Shown: positions 54,427-64,000 of the stretch, piece by piece | How positions within the stretch are numbered: the stretch's first letter is position 1 | Layout: every line of letters begins with the position of its first letter | Assembly (NCBI RefSeq): GCF_042434915.1 | Contig: NZ_CP170198.1 | Span: forward strand, 3,534,001-3,598,000 | Origin: Aquimarina sp042434915 | Lineage (GTDB): Bacteria; Bacteroidota; Bacteroidia; Flavobacteriales; Flavobacteriaceae | DNA length: 64,000 bases | Reading direction: 5' to 3' | Translations under genes and position numbers: made by a program | Notes under the pieces: model-generated | Database searches by the model: none | The model's input: the letters and a program-made list of their open reading frames with translations, nothing else | What the model was told of the DNA's origin: nothing

Positions 54427-54539
54427 ATCAAATACATACGAGCATCACAGTAAGATGTGATGACAAAAAAGAGTAAAAGGTTACTAATTGATTTATTAAT
54501 TAGTAATTATATTAAATAAAAGAGCAAGTTAAAGCAAAA

Positions 54540-57374
<2,835 letters not shown>

Positions 57375-57525
57375 CCCCCCGGTTTTTTACGAAATCGGGG
57401 TGGTAAATTGCTTTACTTACACATTTATTTATATACTTTACCTCGTATTTATTTGATCTATATGTTAAGATATATCGTTAGCATACCTTAGCTAACACTA
57501 CCCGACCCTAGGTCTGGTAACAATT

Positions 57526-57632
<107 letters not shown>

Positions 57633-57636
57633 CTTG

Positions 57637-57670
57637 AAACCCTTCATCAATCGATGAAGGGTTTTTTATT
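57637..57670 (+). terminator. rrn operon terminator
   Basis: AACCCTTCATC (57638-57648), loop AATC, GATGAAGGGTT (57653-57663), then a T tract. It lies directly after 5S. Confidence 0.92.
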
Positions 57671-58762
57671 TTAAGGTGACTATAATTTGATAAATCTATA
57701 TTTTTTACAATTCTAAGCCATTCTTAACAGCTTTAACCTTAAATACACAGTTTCTTCTCACAGATTTAGGAGTCAATTTTAAAACACTGTTTTGTTGGAT
57801 GGTCTGACAACCAAAGCCAAATCAACAAGTTTCTTTAAACAACTTCAGAGTACAGTATTTCGAGTAACGCTGCAACGAAAGTTAAATGTCCACTAAGAGT
57901 ATATCAATAAACGATTAAATCACTAACGGTAATGTACGTAATAAAACTTGGGATAAGTCCGTTCTAGTTCCACTTTTATTAAGGGGAGATAACCGTACTT
58001 ATAGATCGTTCATGTAGCTTTCAAGTCGATATAGTTTGGTAATTAGAATAGGAGGGTTATTTCTCTTTACGTCGAAGGTATCTGCCTTTCAATTTAAGAA
58101 TGGGCTTAAAAAACTCTCCGATAGAAGGAATCAATGCTATGTTGGATTTTCAGAATAGCGCTTATTTCGACATTCAGTACATACTATTGAAGGACGATAT
58201 TATCTCTACAATAGAGCAATCAGGTAAAGTGATAAATAAGATTATCTATCGTATTGTGTAGGGCTTACTAAGGAAGTTCGTGTCTTTGACTTATATACAA
58301 GTAGTATACTGTATTGTGGTAAGATGTATTTATAGATAAGGAAGCTTATAGTGTAGATGTTGGATGAGTGTCGATATAAGGAAACTTTCAAAGATGTTTT
58401 AACATATAAAACTTCTAAATTTGTAAAGGATATCGAATACACAAGAGCCAATGTTATTTGGTATGTAATGATAAATTTAGGTATGTTGTTTAGTCATTCA
58501 AAAATAATAAAGATGAACTTAACATGTTCTTTGGCCTCCCTTTACCGATAAGAAAATTACATACTATCAACTTTATCAAAAATCTCGGTAGAAAAATCAG
58601 AAAGTTTGTTAAAAGTGGAATAGTGCTCCCGATTTATAACGTGCTCAAAAAACCAGTGTTTTTAGTCTTAAACAAAAATTGGATAAAAGTTTTGATTGTA
58701 GTGTATGCGGTAAGCTCTTAAATGGCAACCAATGCTTAAGCAATTCTTGGCTATATTTAAAA
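57671..58762. other. About 1.1 kb without a recognisable gene
   Basis: Open frames are short (up to 69 codons) and occur on both strands. Examples are a 54-codon frame from about 58093 (MGLKNSPIEGINAMLDFQNS) and frames at 58357 and 58524. None resembles a family I know and none has a convincing promoter. The stretch may be a decayed gene or an rRNA-flanking spacer. I see no tRNA and no direct-repeat ends of an insertion sequence. Confidence 0.5.
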
Positions 58763-58795
58763 AAGCGGGTTTAACACTAAAAGTTAAACCCGCTT
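58763..58795 (-). terminator. Terminator of the acyl-CoA dehydrogenase gene
   Basis: Perfect 13-base arms AAGCGGGTTTAAC (58763-58775) and GTTAAACCCGCTT (58783-58795); on the minus strand the second arm runs into T's. Confidence 0.85.
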
Positions 58796-58833
58796 AAATT
58801 TTTATTAACCTACTGTATGGGATCGTACCAATA

Positions 58834-59976
58834 TTAATCCTTTAATATAGATCTTGATATTACTATTTTTTGAATTTCACTTGTACCTTCATAAATTTGA
58901 GTAATTTTTGCATCACGCATTAAACGTTCAACGTGATATTCTTTTACAAACCCATTTCCTCCGTGAACTTGAACGGCTTCAACCGCCACGTCCATGGCAA
59001 CTTGTGAAGCGTATAATTTTGCCATAGCTCCAGATAAATCATAGTTTTCATGATTATCTTTATCCATAGCGGCTTTGAATACTAACATTCTTGCAGCTTC
59101 AATAGCCGTATGCATGTCTGCTAATTTAAAGGCAATAGCTTGATGATTCATGATTTCAGTTCCGAATGCTTTACGCACTTTTGAGTACTCTTTAGCTAAC
59201 TCATATGCTCCGGATGCTATACCCAAGGCTTGTGCAGCAATACCAATACGTCCGCCAGCCAATGTTTTCATTGCGAATTTGAATCCAAAACCATCTTCGC
59301 CAATACGATTTTCTTTAGGAACCTTTACATCATTAAAAATTAAAGAATGTGTATCACTACCTCTAATACCTAATTTATCTTCTTTGGGGCCTATTTCAAA
59401 CCCTTCCCATCCTTTTTCGACAATAAAGGCGTTAATCCCTTTATGTTTTTTTTCCTTATCAGTTTGTGCGATTACCAAATAATAATCGGCACTACCACCA
59501 TTAGTAATCCAGTTTTTAGTTCCATTAAGAATATAATGATCACCTTTGTCAATGGCAGTCGTTTTTTGCGAAGTTGCATCACTACCAGCTTCTGGCTCTG
59601 ATAAACAAAATGCGCCAATTGATTCACCTGTAGTAAGTTTAGTCAGATATTTTTCTTTTTGAGCTTTATTACCATAGGTATCCAAGCCCCAGCAAACCAA
59701 AGAGTTGTTTACAGAAACAATAACCGAACATGAAGCATCGATTTTTGAAAGTTCTTCCATTACAAGTACATAAGATATAGTATCCATGCCACCACCACCA
59801 TACTCTGGTGAGGCCATCATACCCAAAAATCCAAGTTCCCCCATCTTTTTTACTTGCTCGGTAGGGAACTCTTGCTTATTATCTCGATCGATAACTCCTG
59901 GTAATAATTCTGCTTTCGCAAAATCGCGAGCTGCGTCGCGAATCATTAATTGTTCTTCGGTTAATTTAAAGTCCAT
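58834..59976 (-). CDS. Acyl-CoA dehydrogenase
   Basis: The 380-residue flavoenzyme makes the 2,3-double bond in acyl-CoA and passes electrons to ETF. Features are GAFCLSEPEAGSDATSQKTT (FAD and substrate contact), NGTKNWITNGG and a C-terminal catalytic base in QIYEGTSEIQKIVI (Glu of YEGTSE). Short- or medium-chain substrates are likely. The ATG at 59976 begins where homology begins; an upstream Met at 60009 is unlikely. Confidence 0.94.
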   Translation of the reverse strand: MDFKLTEEQLMIRDAARDFAKAELLPGVIDRDNKQEFPTEQVKKMGELGFLGMMASPEYGGGGMDTISYVLVMEELSKIDASCSVIVSVNNSLVCWGLDTYGNKAQKEKYLTKLTTGESIGAFCLSEPEAGSDATSQKTTAIDKGDHYILNGTKNWITNGGSADYYLVIAQTDKEKKHKGINAFIVEKGWEGFEIGPKEDKLGIRGSDTHSLIFNDVKVPKENRIGEDGFGFKFAMKTLAGGRIGIAAQALGIASGAYELAKEYSKVRKAFGTEIMNHQAIAFKLADMHTAIEAARMLVFKAAMDKDNHENYDLSGAMAKLYASQVAMDVAVEAVQVHGGNGFVKEYHVERLMRDAKITQIYEGTSEIQKIVISRSILKD

Positions 59977-60069
59977 ATATAATTTAAATTTACTATGCAT
60001 GCATAGCACGCGATTTGTACTTTTTGATAAAAATAATTATCGATAAGTATCGAATTTTTATTAATCCTA

Positions 60070-60077
60070 CAAATATA
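60070..60077 (-). promoter_or_regulatory. Possible -7 element of the acyl-CoA dehydrogenase gene
   Basis: The minus strand reads TATATTTG about 94 bases before the start; no clear TTG partner. Confidence 0.35.
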
Positions 60078-60246
60078 AGTTATATAACAATAGTTTTAGT
60101 ATTTATTTCATTTTTTGAAACTTCAACAAACCTTAAAATTATTTAAAGAATTTGTTTATTTCATCGAACGAATATCTAATTAAAATGTTTAATTTTCGGT
60201 ATTATTATTTTTTAAATATTTACGTATTTCCCATATTTTGTTTTTT

Positions 60247-60254
60247 TATATTTG
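60247..60254 (+). promoter_or_regulatory. Possible -7 element of the amino-acid dehydrogenase gene
   Basis: TATATTTG lies about 140 bases before the ATG at 60397, with no clear TTG. The 420-base gap between the two divergent genes is otherwise AT-rich with nothing recognised. Confidence 0.4.
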
Positions 60255-60396
60255 TGAAATTTTGATTTATATAAACTTCAATTTTCAAACTAGGCATGTA
60301 GGGTGAAACCGAATTTATTTCTATCTAAAATTATTTGGAATAGAAAGTTGTTAAAACCATGCAAATTTAGTGTCTGATTTGAATTGGAAACATACT

Positions 60397-61623
60397 ATGA
60401 AAGAACTATTAAAAAAGTACGAAAATAAGAGTCCAGAGATTATTTTTAATTGGAAGGATTCTGAGACAGAAGCCGAAGGGTGGACGGTGATAAACTCTTT
60501 AAGAGGTGGTGCTGCTGGTGGTGGAACTCGAATGCGTAAAGGATTAGATCAAAATGAAGTATTGTCTCTAGCCAAAACTATGGAGGTAAAGTTTACTGTA
60601 TCTGGGCCAAATATTGGCGGGGCAAAATCTGGAATTAATTTTGATCCCAACGATCCAAGAAAAACAGGAGTACTAGAGCGCTGGTACAAAGCCGTTTCTC
60701 CATTATTAAAAAGCTATTATGGAACGGGTGGAGATTTAAATGTTGATGAAATTCATGAAGTAATTCCCATCACCGAAAATTGCGGTGTATGGCATCCTCA
60801 AGAAGGAGTTTTTAATGGTCATTTTCAACCTTCGATTGCAGATAAGATTAATAGAATAGGTCAGTTACGTCAAGGTGTTATTAAAGTGTTAGAAAACACT
60901 ATGTTTTCTCCCGATGTATCGCAAAAGTTGACCGTTGCAGATATGATTACAGGTTATGGAGTTGCCGAGGCAGTTCGTCATTATTACGCAATCTATGGCG
61001 GAGATGTAAAGGGAAAACGAGCTGTGGTTCAAGGTTTTGGTAATGTAGGGTCTGCTGCAGCTTATTACCTTGCCGAGATGGGAGCTAAGGTAGTGGGGAT
61101 AATTGACCATGCAGGAGGACTTATTAATGAAAATGGTTTTACGTTTGACGAAATCAAAAGTTTATTTTTAAACAAAGTAGGTAATAAGCTATTCAGCGAT
61201 ACGTTAATTCCGTTTGAAGAGGTTAATAGTAGGATTTGGGAGCTGCAAACCGAAATTTTTGCACCTTGTGCCGCATCTAGGTTAATAACAAAAGATCAAA
61301 TAACCAAAATGATTGATTCGGGATTAGAAGTGATTTCCTGTGGTGCTAATGTTCCTTTTGCAGACAAAGAAATTTTCTTTGGACCTATTATGGAGTATAC
61401 CGATGAGCGTGTAAGCTTAATTCCAGATTTTATTTCGAATTGCGGTATGGCGAGAGTTTTTGCCTATTTTATGGAGAGAAGAGTACAAATGACAGATGAA
61501 GCTATTTTTATGGATACATCAGAAACCATTCGTAAGGCTATTGCTCATGCGTATTCTAACAATCCTACCAAAACAAATATTAGTAAGACAGCTTTTGAGA
61601 TAGCACTTAAACAGTTGATATAA
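60397..61623 (+). CDS. Glu/Leu/Phe/Val dehydrogenase
   Basis: The 408-residue NAD(P)-dependent amino-acid dehydrogenase has GGAAGGGTRMRKGL, a catalytic Lys region GPNIGGAKSGINFDPNDP, and a Rossmann motif VVQGFGNVGSAAAYYLAEMG. Length and the Gly-rich opening resemble the flavobacterial leucine/glutamate dehydrogenase group; substrate choice cannot be read with certainty. I prefer the ATG at 60397 (MKELLKKYENKSPEI) to a GTG at 60370, because family members begin there. Confidence 0.9.
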   Translation: MKELLKKYENKSPEIIFNWKDSETEAEGWTVINSLRGGAAGGGTRMRKGLDQNEVLSLAKTMEVKFTVSGPNIGGAKSGINFDPNDPRKTGVLERWYKAVSPLLKSYYGTGGDLNVDEIHEVIPITENCGVWHPQEGVFNGHFQPSIADKINRIGQLRQGVIKVLENTMFSPDVSQKLTVADMITGYGVAEAVRHYYAIYGGDVKGKRAVVQGFGNVGSAAAYYLAEMGAKVVGIIDHAGGLINENGFTFDEIKSLFLNKVGNKLFSDTLIPFEEVNSRIWELQTEIFAPCAASRLITKDQITKMIDSGLEVISCGANVPFADKEIFFGPIMEYTDERVSLIPDFISNCGMARVFAYFMERRVQMTDEAIFMDTSETIRKAIAHAYSNNPTKTNISKTAFEIALKQLI

Positions 61624-61649
61624 TTTTAACCCCTTATAGTAAGTAGATT

Positions 61650-63122
61650 ATGTTTAAATATTTTTTAGGAAACAGCCCGCGATGGTTTAAATTAATAATG
61701 ATTGGATTTCTAATCTTCAATGTGTTTTCCTTTTACATTTTGGGACCTGCAGTTACTGCATGGCTTGTAATAGGTGAATTTATCTTTACCTTGGCAATGG
61801 CACTTAAATGTTATCCGCTTCAATCGGGAGGATTGTTAGCAATCGAAGTGCTTATTCTTAACCTAACTACCCCCAAAAACGCATATAACGAAGTATCACA
61901 AAATCTTGAAGTAGTTTTGCTTTTAGTTTTTATGGTAGCTGGTATTTATTTTATGAAGCCTTTGCTAATGTATATTTTTAGCAAAGTTTTTACCAAAATT
62001 AGATCTAAATTAGTTCTATCCTTACTTTTTGTCTTTTTATCTGCGGTTTTATCGGCATTCTTAGATGCTCTTACAGTTACGGCGGTTTTAATAAGTGTCG
62101 CGGTAGGTTTCTATGGAGTTTATCATAAAATTCATTCTATGGTAGATGCAGATTTTGATAAGGATGGTACCTTGGACCGGAAAGAATTAAGTGGAGAAAC
62201 GCTAGAAAAATTTAGAAGTTTCTTACGTAGTTTAATTATGCATGGTGTAGTGGGTACTGCACTAGGTGGGGTTTGTACCTTGGTTGGGGAACCACAAAAT
62301 TTATTGATAGGAGAAAAAATGGGTTGGGACTTTATACAATTCTTCATTCAAATGGCGCCAATCACAATGCCAGTGCTATTCTTCGGGTTACTAACTACCG
62401 TACTTTTGGAAATAACGGGATGGTTTGGTTTTGGAGAAAAATTGCCAGCTGTAGCAAGAAGAATAATCGAAAGTTATACAGATGAAGAAGATGGTAAGCG
62501 TTCTGATCAAGAAAAGTATGGATTAATAGTACAAGCAGTGTCAGCTATTTTATTGATAGTAGGTTTAGCTCTTCACTTGGCTCCAGTTGGATTTATTGGT
62601 TTAGCACTTATTATTATTCAAACCGCATTTATGGGAATTACAGAAGAACATTCTCTGGGTAAAGCATTCGAAGAGGCTTTACCTTTTACAGGTCTCTTGA
62701 TTGTATTTTTTGTTGTGGTAGCTATGATTCATGATCAACATTTATTTACACCGATTATTGATTGGGCGCTATCTTTGAAGCCTCAAGACCAACCAGCAAT
62801 GTTTTATGTTGCTAATGGAGTGTTGTCTATGATCAGCGATAACGTATTCGTAGCAACTGTTTATATTGGAGAGGTAAAGCAAGCATTTGATAATAATGTT
62901 ATTACTAGAGAACAGTTTGAAAAGCTAGCCATTGCTATTAATACAGGTACTAATTTACCGAGTGTTGCTACACCTAATGGACAAGCAGCCTTTTTGTTTT
63001 TACTTACTTCGTCCTTAGCTCCTTTAATTGGGTTATCGTATGGAAAAATGGTAAAAATGGCACTTCCTTATACAATTGTGCTAGGAACAGTAGGGTTGTT
63101 GGGAATTATTTTTATCTTGTAA
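61650..63122 (+). CDS. nhaB: NhaB-like sodium/proton antiporter with an EF-hand loop
   Basis: The 490-residue protein has about ten to twelve membrane helices. The family blocks are ILNLTTPKNAYNEVSQN, LSAFLDALTVTAVLISVAVG and CTLVGEPQNLLIGEKMGWDF. It exchanges Na+ for H+. Between helices, residues 168-179 form a textbook EF-hand calcium loop (DFDKDGTLDRKE: Asp1, Asp3, Asp5, Gly6, Leu8, Asp9, Glu12), a feature I do not know in E. coli NhaB. It follows the dehydrogenase gene by 26 bases. Confidence 0.9.
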   Translation: MFKYFLGNSPRWFKLIMIGFLIFNVFSFYILGPAVTAWLVIGEFIFTLAMALKCYPLQSGGLLAIEVLILNLTTPKNAYNEVSQNLEVVLLLVFMVAGIYFMKPLLMYIFSKVFTKIRSKLVLSLLFVFLSAVLSAFLDALTVTAVLISVAVGFYGVYHKIHSMVDADFDKDGTLDRKELSGETLEKFRSFLRSLIMHGVVGTALGGVCTLVGEPQNLLIGEKMGWDFIQFFIQMAPITMPVLFFGLLTTVLLEITGWFGFGEKLPAVARRIIESYTDEEDGKRSDQEKYGLIVQAVSAILLIVGLALHLAPVGFIGLALIIIQTAFMGITEEHSLGKAFEEALPFTGLLIVFFVVVAMIHDQHLFTPIIDWALSLKPQDQPAMFYVANGVLSMISDNVFVATVYIGEVKQAFDNNVITREQFEKLAIAINTGTNLPSVATPNGQAAFLFLLTSSLAPLIGLSYGKMVKMALPYTIVLGTVGLLGIIFIL

Positions 63123-63182
63123 TAGCATACTTAACCTATTCAAAAAACGTTATTGTATTAACCTTTAAGTAACAAACACAAT

Positions 63183-63884
63183 ATGATGCATTTACTAACA
63201 CTTGGTTCACTTGCCCAAATAGCCGAGAACGTTGCTCCCGAAGCAGAAGAAAAATCCTTATCAATTATAGATTTATTACTTAGCGGAGGCACCGCTGGAG
63301 TTTTAATAATAGCCATATTATTCGTTTTGCTATTCGTAGCGGTGTACATATATTTTGAAAGAATTTTTGCCATTAAAGCAGCCTCCAAATATGATGAAAC
63401 TTTTATGCATCAAATTAGAGATCATGTTGCAAGTGGTAAAATTGAAGCAGCCAAAATTCTCTGTGCACAAACTAATAATCCAGTTTCTCGTTTGACAGAA
63501 AAAGGCATTTCGAGGATAGGAAGTCCGTTAGATGATATCAATACAGCAATCGAAAATGCAGGACGTCTAGAAATTTATAAACTAGAAAAAAATGTAAGTA
63601 TACTGGCTACTGTAGCAGGGGCTGCACCAATGATTGGATTCTTAGGAACCGTAATTGGTATGATTTTAGCCTTTCATAATCTAGCATCTAGCTCTGGAAG
63701 TGCTGATATGGGTTCTCTTGCCGAAGGTATTTATACTGCAATGACCACTACGGTTGCGGGTCTTGTGGTTGGAATTGTAGCTTACATAGGTTATAATCAT
63801 TTGGTGGTGCGAACAGATAAAGTTGTACACCAAATGGAAGCAACTGCGGTAGATTTCTTAGACTTATTGAACGAACCTGTATAA
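63183..63884 (+). CDS. exbB: MotA/TolQ/ExbB proton channel family protein
   Basis: The 233-residue protein has an N-terminal signal-like stretch and three membrane helices (about 38-60, 135-160 and 185-205). The channel block LATVAGAAPMIGFLGTVIGM and YTAMTTTVAGLVVGIVAYIG are typical. It pairs with the ExbD/TolR gene that starts two bases after its stop, to power TonB-dependent uptake or Tol-type envelope work. Confidence 0.92.
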   Translation: MMHLLTLGSLAQIAENVAPEAEEKSLSIIDLLLSGGTAGVLIIAILFVLLFVAVYIYFERIFAIKAASKYDETFMHQIRDHVASGKIEAAKILCAQTNNPVSRLTEKGISRIGSPLDDINTAIENAGRLEIYKLEKNVSILATVAGAAPMIGFLGTVIGMILAFHNLASSSGSADMGSLAEGIYTAMTTTVAGLVVGIVAYIGYNHLVVRTDKVVHQMEATAVDFLDLLNEPV

Positions 63885-63886
63885 CT

Positions 63887-64000
63887 ATGAATTTACGTGG
63901 AAGAAACAAAGTAAGCCCTGAGTTTAGTATGTCGTCAATGACAGATATAGTTTTTTTATTGTTGGTGTTTTTCTTATTGACATCACCAACTATTACACCA
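63887..64000 (+). CDS. exbD: ExbD/TolR family protein, start only (cut by window end)
   Basis: The visible 38 residues have the short polar head MNLRGRNKVSPEFSMSSMTD and a membrane helix IVFLLLVFFLLTS, in which Asp20 is the proton-carrying residue of the family. The rest lies outside the window. Confidence 0.9.
   Translation, partial: MNLRGRNKVSPEFSMSSMTDIVFLLLVFFLLTSPTITP

Overview
The window reads as chromosome of a Flavobacteriaceae-type Bacteroidetes. It is AT-rich. Promoters match the Bacteroidetes pattern (TTG, about 19 bases, then TAnnTTTG), start codons mostly lack purine-rich Shine-Dalgarno sites, and one secreted protein ends in a type IX secretion (Por) sorting domain. Several families typical of the group are present: GSCFA, DUF4230, DUF4136, DUF5522, DUF3050 and Porin_10. 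The genus cannot be fixed from the sequence alone.

Layout. 1-2320: tail of a probable phytochrome light-sensing operon (histidine kinase cut by the window edge, two receiver proteins, heme oxygenase). 2352-6666 (minus): six-gene run M23 peptidase - CapA-like phosphoesterase - MerR regulator - LemA - two TPM proteins, divergent from alaS (6865). 9559-12264: GSCFA protein converging on a long phenylalanine hydroxylase. 12423-26515: a phenylacetate (paa) catabolic cluster, in the order TetR repressor - paaE-A-B-C-D-G-H - four-helix-bundle gene - paaI-J-Z-F-Y - DUF3050. PaaABCDE epoxidises phenylacetyl-CoA, PaaG isomerises the epoxide to the oxepin, PaaZ opens and oxidises the ring, and PaaJ/F/H carry out the beta-oxidation steps. 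PaaI and PaaY rescue CoA from dead-end products. The ligase PaaK is not in the window. 26522-32413: an Lrp/AsnC regulator with branched-chain 2-oxoacid dehydrogenase E2, ilvE and a fused E1, interrupted by a broken GIY-YIG gene between palindromes.

32414-33194 is a repeat-rich non-coding stretch. 33195-43176 holds housekeeping and envelope genes: GNAT, NYN/LOTUS, MscS, a type IX-secreted esterase with a long acidic linker, lipoproteins, a PLP deaminase, a glucosaminidase, hemL and a SPOR protein. 43339-51443 holds lysS, a 52-residue Pmp3-type peptide, lipB, a large lipoprotein, rnhB and a porin. 51660-57670 is a complete rRNA operon (16S, tRNA-Ile, tRNA-Ala, 23S, 5S) driven by four tandem promoters, each followed by a GTTCATAGA-like box, and ending in a strong terminator. 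About 1.1 kb without recognisable genes follows. 58834-64000 holds an acyl-CoA dehydrogenase, an amino-acid dehydrogenase, a NhaB-like antiporter carrying a canonical EF-hand loop, and the start of an ExbB/ExbD pair cut by the window end.

The least ordinary items are the modular rrn promoter array, the EF-hand in the antiporter, the PaaZ-DinB-type fusion, the DUF3050 and S23-like genes inside the paa cluster, and the GIY-YIG gene flanked by matching bulged hairpins.
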